Assembly (NCBI GenBank): GCA_019828595.1
Contig: JAHQRK010000002.1
Coordinates: 3,410,001-3,474,000, forward strand
DNA length: 64,000 bases
Reading direction: 5' to 3'
Origin: Aphanomyces cochlioides
Taxonomy: Eukaryota; Oomycota; Saprolegniomycetes; Saprolegniales; Verrucalvaceae
Part shown: piece after piece, positions 21,151-34,914 of the stretch
How positions within the stretch are numbered: the first letter of the stretch is position 1
Layout: every line of letters starts with the position of its first letter
The notes under the pieces: generated by a model
Databases searched by the model: none
What the model was told of the DNA's origin: nothing
Seen by the model: the letters and a program-made list of their open reading frames with translations, nothing else
Position numbers and translations under genes: made by a program

Positions 21151-22736
21151 ACTTTGCCGGCTCCCGTCTTGTCGGCCATCTCGATGCTCAAAAGCATCAC
21201 CAACAATTACCACATCGACGAGCTCTGCAGCAAAGCTCACCACTCCATGAACGCCGACGAAATTGATCCCCTCGATTTGGAGGACGATCAACTCTAAGGC
21301 TTCTATCCCCTGCTTCAATCCATTTCAACCTCCCCTCTGACCCCTCCATTCTACTCATTTTCATCTGTACTCGTGATGATTGACAACAACTTCTCCGATG
21401 TCCCAACTGAACTCGTGGACTGGGACCCACAAATCATCTCCCTCAACACCAATGGCTTCTCCAACAGTCATCGGTACATCCTCGACAAACTATCAAGTGT
21501 TCACGACGTTTCCTTTATCCAAGAAACCCGTTTCCGCACGCCAAGTCTCCACGACCGTGTTGCGTTCCATTGGCAACGCATCACAAACCACGAAGGCCCT
21601 TTGTTCTTTAAAGAGCCTATTTACCCTGAAGTATCCACGTCGCCAGCCACTGGAGGTCTGGCTACGTTGATACATCCTCACTTTCCATTGAAGAACGCTA
21701 CTCAAGTCCCTCATGACAACTCAGTGCTTCGTGGTCGTTATCTACAAGTGCGATGTACTCTGGGTCCACTGACAGTCGTTCTCCACAATATCTATGCGCC
21801 GGCAGCCTTCCAAGAACGAGCAAGTTACTTCGAAGAATTGCCACGCGACTTTCCTCCACATGCGCTCCACATTGTTGGAGGAGATTTCAACTGCACTCTC
21901 AACAAAGATTTGGATTCGTTGAGACCCAGTACCTCCACCATGGCCGGCACCCTTCAACTGGAACAATGGATGCACAGTTTGTCTCTGGTGGATCTGTTTC
22001 GCCGTCAAAACCCCGTGGCACGAGCCTTCACAAGTCCCACACTCACCAACCGACTCGACTACATCTTTTGTTCGTCCACCTTGGCAGGTCTTCGTCATTG
22101 GAAGGCGACGCACATGCCACACGTTCCACAGGCTGACCACGTGGCTTGTCGTATCATCACAAAGCGTCAAACATTGCGCCATGGCTCTGGATCATGGAAA
22201 GCTCCAACTTGGCTATTTCGTCTACCACGAGCGGCCGAGATTGTTCATGGATGTCTGGATCGATTTTTGGACAAGTCTCCAACATTCCACAATATCTCCA
22301 AGGCCTACGACATGCTGGTCAATGATATCCGCTCCCAACTCAAAGAATTCCATTCTCAACGATTGGAGAAACAACATCTGCCGTTGAAGAAGTTAGGTGT
22401 CGAGATCGCTTCGCTTTTGCAAGTCCCCAACATGCGTCAAGATTCAGTGCTGGTGGATCGAGTGCGAGACCTTCAAAAGCAAATTCACGAGCTGCAAGAT
22501 CGAGACAAGCAGTTTCGTCAAGACCAGGCGTTCCAACTTCACTTGTACAAAGCAGAGCGCTCGTCCAAGTTCCACTACATCTCCACTGTCCCTACCCCCT
22601 TGAAGAAGACAGTCTTCAAAGAGTTGATGGATGTCAATGGAAATGTTGTTTCCAATCAACAAGGCATGTCTGACGTCCTGGTCGACTACTACAAGGACTT
22701 GTTTGCAGCTCCCGAGGTGCAGCGATCTGGAGACGA
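21151..22736 (+). mobile_element. LINE copy A, truncated at both ends
   Basis: Plus-strand LINE fragment nearly identical to the minus-strand copy at 34915-36180. It starts inside the last 50 codons of ORF1 (stop at 21297), has a 75-bp ORF1-ORF2 spacer, and ORF2 from 21373. It is cut at 22736 by the start of the 251-bp satellite. The reverse transcriptase domain is absent. Confidence 0.9.
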
Positions 22737-22764
22737 AGTGTCGTCATGCACGCGCCGTTTGTGA
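21373..22764 (+). pseudogene. LINE ORF2 N-terminal part (AP-like endonuclease), truncated
   Basis: The frame starts at MMIDNNFSDVPTELVDWDPQ and encodes an apurinic/apyrimidinic-type endonuclease: LNTNGF near residue 22, catalytic Glu in FIQETRF (about residue 52), GGDFNCTL (about 174), RLDYIFCSS and the terminal QADHVACR (His). This domain nicks the target DNA for target-primed reverse transcription. A linker follows up to about residue 455. The last few codons (SSCTRRL) come from satellite DNA. No reverse transcriptase motif remains, so the copy is dead. Clade (L1-like or other) is not decided. Confidence 0.9.
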
Positions 22765-25700
22765 TCCAGAATGAGGAGTCACTCCATATCGCGCCTGCAA
22801 AACGAAAGGGTCGTCCATGTCGACATTTTCTTCGACCGATTGTACTCTATACATGAATCGATACAATTTGAGTTTAAGCAGCAAGTAAAGAACCTTGGTA
22901 CTCGTGGTTGAATTGCGCGTCTACAAAAATACAATAAGATAGTTTGACATGTACTCGATATGTACCGTGCAGGTTTTTGTTCATCGACCTCAGAAGATGC
23001 ACGCGCCGTTTGTGATCCAGAATGAGGAGTCACTCCATATCGCGCCTGTAAAACGAAGGGGTCGTCCATGTCGACATTTTCTTCGACCGATTGTACTCTA
23101 TACATGAATCGATACAATTTGAGTTTAAGCAGCAAGTAAAGAACCTTGGTACTCGTGGTTGAATTGCGCGTCTACAAAAATACAATAAGATAGTTTGACA
23201 TGTACTCGATATGTACCGTGCAGGTTTTTGTTCATCGACCTCAGAAGATGCACGCGCCGTTTGTGATCCAGAATGAGGAGTCACTCCATATCGCGCCTGC
23301 AAAACGAAGGGGTCGTCCATGTCGACATTTTCTTCGACCGATTGTACTCTATACATGAATCGATACAATTTGAGTTTAAGCAGCAAGTAAAGAACCTTGG
23401 TACTCGTGGTTGAATTGCGCGTCTACAAAAATACAATAAGATAGTTTGACATGTACTCGATATGTACCGTGCAGGTTTTTGTTCATCGACCTCAGAAGAT
23501 GCACGCGCCGTTTGTGATCCAGAATGAGGAGTCACTCCATATCGCGCCTGCAAAACGAAGGGGTCGTCCATGTCGACATTTTCTTCGACCGATTGTACTC
23601 TATACATGAATCGATACAATTTGAGTTTAAGCAGCAAGTAAAGAACCTTGGTACTCGTGGTTGAATTGCGCGTCTACAAAAATACAATAAGATAGTTTGA
23701 CATGTACTCGATATGTACCGTGCAGGTTTTTGTTCATCGACCTCAGAAGATGCACGCGCCGTTTGTGATCCAGAATGAGGAGTCACTCCATATCGCGCCT
23801 GTAAAACGAAGGGGTCGTCCATGTCGACATTTTCTTCGACCGATTGTACTCTATACATGAATCGATACAATTTGAGTTTAAGCAGCAAGTAAAGAACCTT
23901 GGTACTCGTGGTTGAATTGCGCGTCTACAAAAATACAATAAGATAGTTTGACATGTACTCGATATGTACCGTGCAGGTTTTTGTTCATCGACCTCAGAAG
24001 ATGCACGCGCCGTTTGTGATCCAGAATGAGGAGTCACTCCATATCGCGCCTGTAAAACGAAGGGGTCGTCCATGTCGACATTTTCTTCGACCGATTGTAC
24101 TCTATACATGAATCGATACAATTTGAGTTTAAGCAGCAAGTAAAGAACCTTGGTACTCGTGGTTGAATTGCGCGTCTACAAAAATACAATAAGATAGTTT
24201 GACATGTACTCGATATGTACCGTGCAGGTTTTTGTTCATCGACCTCAGAAGATGCACGCGCCGTTTGTGATCCAGAATGAGGAGTCACTCCATATCGCGC
24301 CTGTAAAACGAAGGGGTCGTCCATGTCGACATTTTCTTCGACCGATTGTACTCTATACATGAATCGATACAATTTGAGTTTAAGCAGCAAGTAAAGAACC
24401 TTGGTACTCGTGGTTGAATTGCGCGTCTACAAAAATACAATAAGATAGTTTGACATGTACTCGATATGTACCGTGCAGGTTTTTGTTCATCGACCTCAGA
24501 AGATGCACGCGCCGTTTGTGATCCAGAATGAGGAGTCACTCCATATCGCGCCTGCAAAACGAAGGGGTCGTCCATGTCGACATTTTCTTCGACCGATTGT
24601 ACTCTATACATGAATCGATACAATTTGAGTTTAAGCAGCAAGTAAAGAACCTTGGTACTCGTGGTTGAATTGCGCGTCTACAAAAATACAATAAGATAGT
24701 TTGACATGTACTCGATATGTACCGTGCAGGTTTTTGTTCATCGACCTCAGAAGATGCACGCGCCGTTTGTGATCCAGAATGAGGAGTCACTCCATATCGC
24801 GCCTGCAAAACGAAGGGGTCGTCCATGTCGACATTTTCTTCGACCGATTGTACTCTATACATGAATCGATACAATTTGAGTTTAAGCAGCAAGTAAAGAA
24901 CCTTGGTACTCGTGGTTGAATTGCGCGTCTACAAAAATACAATAAGATAGTTTGACATGTACTCGATATGTACCGTGCAGGTTTTTGTTCATCGACCTCA
25001 GAAGATGCACGCGCCGTTTGTGATCCAGAATGAGGAGTCACTCCATATCGCGCCTGTAAAACGAAGGGGTCGTCCATGTCGACATTTTCTTCGACCGATT
25101 GTACTCTATACATGAATCGATACAATTTGAGTTTAAGCAGCAAGTAAAGAACCTTGGTACTCGTGGTTGAATTGCGCGTCTACAAAAATACAATAAGATA
25201 GTTTGACATGTACTCGATATGTACCGTGCAGGTTTTTGTTCATCGACCTCAGAAGATGCACGCGCCGTTTGTGATCCAGAATGAGGAGTCACTCCATATC
25301 GCGCCTGTAAAACGAAGGGGTCGTCCATGTCGACATTTTCTTCGACCGATTGTACTCTATACATGAATCGATACAATTTGAGTTTAAGCAGCAAGTAAAG
25401 AACCTTGGTACTCGTGGTTGAATTGCGCGTCTACAAAAATACAATAAGATAGTTTGACATGTACTCGATATGTACCGTGCAGGTTTTTGTTCATCGACCT
25501 CAGAAGATGCACGCGCCGTTTGTGATCCAGAATGAGGAGTCACTCCATATCGCGCCTGCAAAACGAAGGGGTCGTCCATGTCGACATTTTCTTCGACCGA
25601 TTGTACTCTATACATGAATCGATACAATTTGAGTTTAAGCAGCAAGTAAAGAACCTTGGTACTCGTGGTTGAATTGCGCGTCTACAAAAATACAATAAGA

Positions 25701-28700
25701 TAGTTTGACATGTACTCGATATGTACCGTGCAGGTTTTTGTTCATCGACCTCAGAAGATGCACGCGCCGTTTGTGATCCAGAATGAGGAGTCACTCCATA
25801 TCGCGCCTGTAAAACGAAGGGGTCGTCCATGTCGACATTTTCTTCGACCGATTGTACTCTATACATGAATCGATACAATTTGAGTTTAAGCAGCAAGTAA
25901 AGAACCTTGGTACTCGTGGTTGAATTGCGCGTCTACAAAAATACAATAAGATAGTTTGACATGTACTCGATATGTACCGTGCAGGTTTTTGTTCATCGAC
26001 CTCAGAAGATGCACGCGCCGTTTGTGATCCAGAATGAGGAGTCACTCCATATCGCGCCTGTAAAACGAAGGGGTCGTCCATGTCGACATTTTCTTCGACC
26101 GATTGTACTCTATACATGAATCGATACAATTTGAGTTTAAGCAGCAAGTAAAGAACCTTGGTACTCGTGGTTGAATTGCGCGTCTACAAAAATACAATAA
26201 GATAGTTTGACATGTACTCGATATGTACCGTGCAGGTTTTTGTTCATCGACCTCAGAAGATGCACGCGCCGTTTGTGATCCAGAATGAGGAGTCACTCCA
26301 TATCGCGCCTGTAAAACGAAGGGGTCGTCCATGTCGACATTTTCTTCGACCGATTGTACTCTATACATGAATCGATACAATTTGAGTTTAAGCAGCAAGT
26401 AAAGAACCTTGGTACTCGTGGTTGAATTGCGCGTCTACAAAAATACAATAAGATAGTTTGACATGTACTCGATATGTACCGTGCAGGTTTTTGTTCATCG
26501 ACCTCAGAAGATGCACGCGCCGTTTGTGATCCAGAATGAGGAGTCACTCCATATCGCGCCTGTAAAACGAAGGGGTCGTCCATGTCGACATTTTCTTCGA
26601 CCGATTGTACTCTATACATGAATCGATACAATTTGAGTTTAAGCAGCAAGTAAAGAACCTTGGTACTCGTGGTTGAATTGCGCGTCTACAAAAATACAAT
26701 AAGATAGTTTGACATGTACTCGATATGTACCGTGCAGGTTTTTGTTCATCGACCTCAGAAGATGCACGCGCCGTTTGTGATCCAGAATGAGGAGTCACTC
26801 CATATCGCGCCTGTAAAACGAAGGGGTCGTCCATGTCGACATTTTCTTCGACCGATTGTACTCTATACATGAATCGATACAATTTGAGTTTAAGCAGCAA
26901 GTAAAGAACCTTGGTACTCGTGGTTGAATTGCGCGTCTACAAAAATACAATAAGATAGTTTAACATGTACTCGATATGTACCGTGCAGGTTTTTGTTCAT
27001 CGACCTCAGAAGATGCACGCGCCGTTTGTGATCCAGAATGAGGAGTCACTCCATATCGCGCCTGCAAAACGAAGGGGTCGTCCATGTCGACATTTTCTTC
27101 GACCGATTGTACTCTATACATGAATCGATACAATTTGAGTTTAAGCAGCAAGTAAAGAACCTTGGTACTCGTGGTTGAATTGCGCGTCTACAAAAATACA
27201 ATAAGATAGTTTGACATGTACTCGATATGTACCGTGCAGGTTTTTGTTCATCGACCTCAGAAGATGCACGCGCCGTTTGTGATCCAGAATGAGGAGTCAC
27301 TCCATATCGCGCCTGTAAAACGAAGGGGTCGTCCATGTCGACATTTTCTTCGACCGATTGTACTCTATACATGAATCGATACAATTTGAGTTTAAGCAGC
27401 AAGTAAAGAACCTTGGTACTCGTGGTTGAATTGCGCGTCTACAAAAATACAATAAGATAGTTTAACATGTACTCGATATGTACCGTGCAGGTTTTTGTTC
27501 ATCGACCTCAGAAGATGCACGCGCCGTTTGTGATCCAAATGAGGAGTCACTCCATATCGCGCCTGCAAAACGAAGGGGTCGTCCATGTCGACATTTTCTT
27601 CGACCGATTGTACTCTATACATGAATCGATACAATTTGAGTTTAAGCAGCAAGTAAAGAACCTTGGTACTCGTGGTTGAATTGCGCGTCTACAAAAATAC
27701 AATAAGATAGTTTGACATGTACTCGATATGTACCGTGCAGGTTTTTGTTCATCGACCTCAGAAGATGCACGCGCCGTTTGTGATCCAGAATGAGGAGTCA
27801 CTCCATATCGCGCCTGTAAAACGAAGGGGTCGTCCATGTCGACATTTTCTTCGACCGATTGTACTCTATACATGAATCGATACAATTTGAGTTTAAGCAG
27901 CAAGTAAAGAACCTTGGTACTCGTGGTTGAATTGCGCGTCTACAAAAATACAATAAGATAGTTTAACATGTACTCGATATGTACCGTGCAGGTTTTTGTT
28001 CATCGACCTCAGAAGATGCACGCGCCGTTTGTGATCCAGAATGAGGAGTCACTCCATATCGCGCCTGCAAAACGAAGGGGTCGTCCATGTCGACATTTTC
28101 TTCGACCGATTGTACTCTATACATGAATCGATACAATTTGAGTTTAAGCAGCAAGTAAAGAACCTTGGTACTCGTGGTTGAATTGCGCGTCTACAAAAAT
28201 ACAATAAGATAGTTTGACATGTACTCGATATGTACCGTGCAGGTTTTTGTTCATCGACCTCAGAAGATGCACGCGCCGTTTGTGATCCAGAATGAGGAGT
28301 CACTCCATATCGCGCCTGTAAAACGAAGGGGTCGTCCATGTCGACATTTTCTTCGACCGATTGTACTCTATACATGAATCGATACAATTTGAGTTTAAGC
28401 AGCAAGTAAAGAACCTTGGTACTCGTGGTTGAATTGCGCGTCTACAAAAATACAATAAGATAGTTTGACATGTACTCGATATGTACCGTGCAGGTTTTTG
28501 TTCATCGACCTCAGAAGATGCACGCGCCGTTTGTGATCCAGAATGAGGAGTCACTCCATATCGCGCCTGCAAAACGAAGGGGTCGTCCATGTCGACATTT
28601 TCTTCGACCGATTGTACTCTATACATGAATCGATACAATTTGAGTTTAAGCAGCAAGTAAAGAACCTTGGTACTCGTGGTTGAATTGCGCGTCTACAAAA

Positions 28701-31700
28701 ATACAATAAGATAGTTTGACATGTACTCGATATGTACCGTGCAGGTTTTTGTTCATCGACCTCAGAAGATGCACGCGCCGTTTGTGATCCAGAATGAGGA
28801 GTCACTCCATATCGCGCCTGTAAAACGAAGGGGTCGTCCATGTCGACATTTTCTTCGACCGATTGTACTCTATACATGAATCGATACAATTTGAGTTTAA
28901 GCAGCAAGTAAAGAACCTTGGTACTCGTGGTTGAATTGCGCGTCTACAAAAATACAATAAGATAGTTTGACATGTACTCGATATGTACCGTGCAGGTTTT
29001 TGTTCATCGACCTCAGAAGATGCACGCGCCGTTTGTGATCCAGAATGAGGAGTCACTCCATATCGCGCCTGCAAAACGAAGGGGTCGTCCATGTCGACAT
29101 TTTCTTCGACCGATTGTACTCTATACATGAATCGATACAATTTGAGTTTAAGCAGCAAGTAAAGAACCTTGGTACTCGTGGTTGAATTGCGCGTCTACAA
29201 AAATACAATAAGATAGTTTGACATGTACTCGATATGTACCGTGCAGGTTTTTGTTCATCGACCTCAGAAGATGCACGCGCCGTTTGTGATCCAGAATGAG
29301 GAGTCACTCCATATCGCGCCTGCAAAACGAAGGGGTCGTCCATGTCGACATTTTCTTCGACCGATTGTACTCTATACATGAATCGATACAATTTGAGTTT
29401 AAGCAGCAAGTAAAGAACCTTGGTACTCGTGGTTGAATTGCGCGTCTACAAAAATACAATAAGATAGTTTGACATGTACTCGATATGTACCGTGCAGGTT
29501 TTTGTTCATCGACCTCAGAAGATGCACGCGCCGTTTGTGATCCAGAATGAGGAGTCACTCCATATCGCGCCTGTAAAACGAAGGGGTCGTCCATGTCGAC
29601 ATTTTCTTCGACCGATTGTACTCTATACATGAATCGATACAATTTGAGTTTAAGCAGCAAGTAAAGAACCTTGGTACTCGTGGTTGAATTGCGCGTCTAC
29701 AAAAATACAATAAGATAGTTTGACATGTACTCGATATGTACCGTGCAGGTTTTTGTTCATCGACCTCAGAAGATGCACGCGCCGTTTGTGATCCAGAATG
29801 AGGAGTCACTCCATATCGCGCCTGCAAAACGAAGGGGTCGTCCATGTCGACATTTTCTTCGACCGATTGTACTCTATACATGAATCGATACAATTTGAGT
29901 TTAAGCAGCAAGTAAAGAACCTTGGTACTCGTGGTTGAATTGCGCGTCTACAAAAATACAATAAGATAGTTTGACATGTACTCGATATGTACCGTGCAGG
30001 TTTTTGTTCATCGACCTCAGAAGATGCACGCGCCGTTTGTGATCCAGAATGAGGAGTCACTCCATATCGCGCCTGTAAAACGAAGGGGTCGTCCATGTCG
30101 ACATTTTCTTCGACCGATTGTACTCTATACATGAATCGATACAATTTGAGTTTAAGCAGCAAGTAAAGAACCTTGGTACTCGTGGTTGAATTGCGCGTCT
30201 ACAAAAATACAATAAGATAGTTTGACATGTACTCGATATGTACCGTGCAGGTTTTTGTTCATCGACCTCAGAAGATGCACGCGCCGTTTGTGATCCAGAA
30301 TGAGGAGTCACTCCATATCGCGCCTGTAAAACGAAGGGGTCGTCCATGTCGACATTTTCTTCGACCGATTGTACTCTATACATGAATCGATACAATTTGA
30401 GTTTAAGCAGCAAGTAAAGAACCTTGGTACTCGTGGTTGAATTGCGCGTCTACAAAAATACAATAAGATAGTTTGACATGTACTCGATATGTACCGTGCA
30501 GGTTTTTGTTCATCGACCTCAGAAGATGCACGCGCCGTTTGTGATCCAGAATGAGGAGTCACTCCATATCGCGCCTGCAAAACGAAGGGGTCGTCCATGT
30601 CGACATTTTCTTCGACCGATTGTACTCTATACATGAATCGATACAATTTGAGTTTAAGCAGCAAGTAAAGAACCTTGGTACTCGTGGTTGAATTGCGCGT
30701 CTACAAAAATACAATAAGATAGTTTGACATGTACTCGATATGTACCGTGCAGGTTTTTGTTCATCGACCTCAGAAGATGCACGCGCCGTTTGTGATCCAG
30801 AATGAGGAGTCACTCCATATCGCGCCTGCAAAACGAAGGGGTCGTCCATGTCGACATTTTCTTCGACCGATTGTACTCTATACATGAATCGATACAATTT
30901 GAGTTTAAGCAGCAAGTAAAGAACCTTGGTACTCGTGGTTGAATTGCGCGTCTACAAAAATACAATAAGATAGTTTGACATGTACTCGATATGTACCGTG
31001 CAGGTTTTTGTTCATCGACCTCAGAAGATGCACGCGCCGTTTGTGATCCAGAATGAGGAGTCACTCCATATCGCGCCTGTAAAACGAAGGGGTCGTCCAT
31101 GTCGACATTTTCTTCGACCGATTGTACTCTATACATGAATCGATACAATTTGAGTTTAAGCAGCAAGTAAAGAACCTTGGTACTCGTGGTTGAATTGCGC
31201 GTCTACAAAAATACAATAAGATAGTTTGACATGTACTCGATATGTACCGTGCAGGTTTTTGTTCATCGACCTCAGAAGATGCACGCGCCGTTTGTGATCC
31301 AGAATGAGGAGTCACTCCATATCGCGCCTGTAAAACGAAGGGGTCGTCCATGTCGACATTTTCTTCGACCGATTGTACTCTATACATGAATCGATACAAT
31401 TTGAGTTTAAGCAGCAAGTAAAGAACCTTGGTACTCGTGGTTGAATTGCGCGTCTACAAAAATACAATAAGATAGTTTGACATGTACTCGATATGTACCG
31501 TGCAGGTTTTTGTTCATCGACCTCAGAAGATGCACGCGCCGTTTGTGATCCAGAATGAGGAGTCACTCCATATCGCGCCTGTAAAACGAAGGGGTCGTCC
31601 ATGTCGACATTTTCTTCGACCGATTGTACTCTATACATGAATCGATACAATTTGAGTTTAAGCAGCAAGTAAAGAACCTTGGTACTCGTGGTTGAATTGC

Positions 31701-34700
31701 GCGTCTACAAAAATACAATAAGATAGTTTGACATGTACTCGATATGTACCGTGCAGGTTTTTGTTCATCGACCTCAGAAGATGCACGCGCCGTTTGTGAT
31801 CCAGAATGAGGAGTCACTCCATATCGCGCCTGTAAAACGAAGGGGTCGTCCATGTCGACATTTTCTTCGACCGATTGTACTCTATACATGAATCGATACA
31901 ATTTGAGTTTAAGCAGCAAGTAAAGAACCTTGGTACTCGTGGTTGAATTGCGCGTCTACAAAAATACAATAAGATAGTTTGACATGTACTCGATATGTAC
32001 CGTGCAGGTTTTTGTTCATCGACCTCAGAAGATGCACGCGCCGTTTGTGATCCAGAATGAGGAGTCACTCCATATCGCGCCTGCAAAACGAAGGGGTCGT
32101 CCATGTCGACATTTTCTTCGACCGATTGTACTCTATACATGAATCGATACAATTTGAGTTTAAGCAGCAAGTAAAGAACCTTGGTACTCGTGGTTGAATT
32201 GCGCGTCTACAAAAATACAATAAGATAGTTTGACATGTACTCGATATGTACCGTGCAGGTTTTTGTTCATCGACCTCAGAAGATGCACGCGCCGTTTGTG
32301 ATCCAGAATGAGGAGTCACTCCATATCGCGCCTGCAAAACGAAGGGGTCGTCCATGTCGACATTTTCTTCGACCGATTGTACTCTATACATGAATCGATA
32401 CAATTTGAGTTTAAGCAGCAAGTAAAGAACCTTGGTACTCGTGGTTGAATTGCGCGTCTACAAAAATACAATAAGATAGTTTGACATGTACTCGATATGT
32501 ACCGTGCAGGTTTTTGTTCATCGACCTCAGAAGATGCACGCGCCGTTTGTGATCCAGAATGAGGAGTCACTCCATATCGCGCCTGCAAAACGAAGGGGTC
32601 GTCCATGTCGACATTTTCTTCGACCGATTGTACTCTATACATGAATCGATACAATTTGAGTTTAAGCAGCAAGTAAAGAACCTTGGTACTCGTGGTTGAA
32701 TTGCGCGTCTACAAAAATACAATAAGATAGTTTGACATGTACTCGATATGTACCGTGCAGGTTTTTGTTCATCGACCTCAGAAGATGCACGCGCCGTTTG
32801 TGATCCAGAATGAGGAGTCACTCCATATCGCGCCTGTAAAACGAAGGGGTCGTCCATGTCGACATTTTCTTCGACCGATTGTACTCTATACATGAATCGA
32901 TACAATTTGAGTTTAAGCAGCAAGTAAAGAACCTTGGTACTCGTGGTTGAATTGCGCGTCTACAAAAATACAATAAGATAGTTTGACATGTACTCGATAT
33001 GTACCGTGCAGGTTTTTGTTCATCGACCTCAGAAGATGCACGCGCCGTTTGTGATCCAGAATGAGGAGTCACTCCATATCGCGCCTGTAAAACGAAGGGG
33101 TCGTCCATGTCGACATTTTCTTCGACCGATTGTACTCTATACATGAATCGATACAATTTGAGTTTAAGCAGCAAGTAAAGAACCTTGGTACTCGTGGTTG
33201 AATTGCGCGTCTACAAAAATACAATAAGATAGTTTGACATGTACTCGATATGTACCGTGCAGGTTTTTGTTCATCGACCTCAGAAGATGCACGCGCCGTT
33301 TGTGATCCAGAATGAGGAGTCACTCCATATCGCGCCTGTAAAACGAAGGGGTCGTCCATGTCGACATTTTCTTCGACCGATTGTACTCTATACATGAATC
33401 GATACAATTTGAGTTTAAGCAGCAAGTAAAGAACCTTGGTACTCGTGGTTGAATTGCGCGTCTACAAAAATACAATAAGATAGTTTGACATGTACTCGAT
33501 ATGTACCGTGCAGGTTTTTGTTCATCGACCTCAGAAGATGCACGCGCCGTTTGTGATCCAGAATGAGGAGTCACTCCATATCGCGCCTGTAAAACGAAGG
33601 GGTCGTCCATGTCGACATTTTCTTCGACCGATTGTACTCTATACATGAATCGATACAATTTGAGTTTAAGCAGCAAGTAAAGAACCTTGGTACTCGTGGT
33701 TGAATTGCGCGTCTACAAAAATACAATAAGATAGTTTGACATGTACTCGATATGTACCGTGCAGGTTTTTGTTCATCGACCTCAGAAGATGCACGCGCCG
33801 TTTGTGATCCAGAATGAGGAGTCACTCCATATCGCGCCTGTAAAACGAAGGGGTCGTCCATGTCGACATTTTCTTCGACCGATTGTACTCTATACATGAA
33901 TCGATACAATTTGAGTTTAAGCAGCAAGTAAAGAACCTTGGTACTCGTGGTTGAATTGCGCGTCTACAAAAATACAATAAGATAGTTTGACATGTACTCG
34001 ATATGTACCGTGCAGGTTTTTGTTCATCGACCTCAGAAGATGCACGCGCCGTTTGTGATCCAGAATGAGGAGTCACTCCATATCGCGCCTGCAAAACGAA
34101 GGGGTCGTCCATGTCGACATTTTCTTCGACCGATTGTACTCTATACATGAATCGATACAATTTGAGTTTAAGCAGCAAGTAAAGAACCTTGGTACTCGTG
34201 GTTGAATTGCGCGTCTACAAAAATACAATAAGATAGTTTGACATGTACTCGATATGTACCGTGCAGGTTTTTGTTCATCGACCTCAGAAGATGCACGCGC
34301 CGTTTGTGATCCAGAATGAGGAGTCACTCCATATCGCGCCTGCAAAACGAAGGGGTCGTCCATGTCGACATTTTCTTCGACCGATTGTACTCTATACATG
34401 AATCGATACAATTTGAGTTTAAGCAGCAAGTAAAGAACCTTGGTACTCGTGGTTGAATTGCGCGTCTACAAAAATACAATAAGATAGTTTGACATGTACT
34501 CGATATGTACCGTGCAGGTTTTTGTTCATCGACCTCAGAAGATGCACGCGCCGTTTGTGATCCAGAATGAGGAGTCACTCCATATCGCGCCTGTAAAACG
34601 AAGGGGTCGTCCATGTCGACATTTTCTTCGACCGATTGTACTCTATACATGAATCGATACAATTTGAGTTTAAGCAGCAAGTAAAGAACCTTGGTACTCG

Positions 34701-34820
34701 TGGTTGAATTGCGCGTCTACAAAAATACAATAAGATAGTTTGACATGTACTCGATATGTACCGTGCAGGTTTTTGTTCATCGACCTCAGAAGATGCACGT
34801 GCCGTTTGTGATCCAGAATG
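22746..34820. repeat. 251-bp satellite array, 48 full units plus a partial one
   Basis: The phrase ATGCACGCGCCGTTTGTGATC begins at 22746 and recurs every 251 bp until 34793; the total is 48 x 251 minus 1, because unit 20 has a one-base deletion (CCAAATG for CCAGAATG at about 27536). Units are almost identical. Recurrent differences are a C/T in GCCTG(C/T)AAAACG (about 20 C and 28 T units), G to A in GTTT(G/A)ACATG in units 17, 19 and 21, and a private A in unit 1. The last, partial unit (34793 onward) is diverged. A 118-codon minus frame crosses each unit boundary; 251 is not a multiple of 3, so it is not one long protein. Confidence 0.97.
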
Positions 34821-34914
34821 AGGAACCACGCCGTATCTTGTCTGCAAGGCTAGGACGCCATTCCGAGCAATGTGGTCTTGGGATAATCGCGGCTTCTTTG
34901 GAGCCATCTTGGGC
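34821..34914 (-). repeat. Diverged satellite edge
   Basis: The minus frame reads LQTRYGVVPHSGS where normal units read LQARYGVTPHSGS, then goes to a unique peptide (MPKMAPKKPRLSQD). This is an old, unhomogenised edge copy joined to LINE copy B. Confidence 0.6.

Noticed and set aside
22779..34680. About 45 nearly identical 118-codon minus-strand open frames
   Set aside because: They are a by-product of the 251-bp satellite. The frame spans a unit boundary, 251 is not divisible by 3, there is no conserved domain, and single base changes (units 17, 19, 21) cut it without other effect.
22746..34820. Regular repeats suggesting CRISPR
   Set aside because: Units are contiguous and have no unique spacers, the unit is 251 bp, and the host is a eukaryote.
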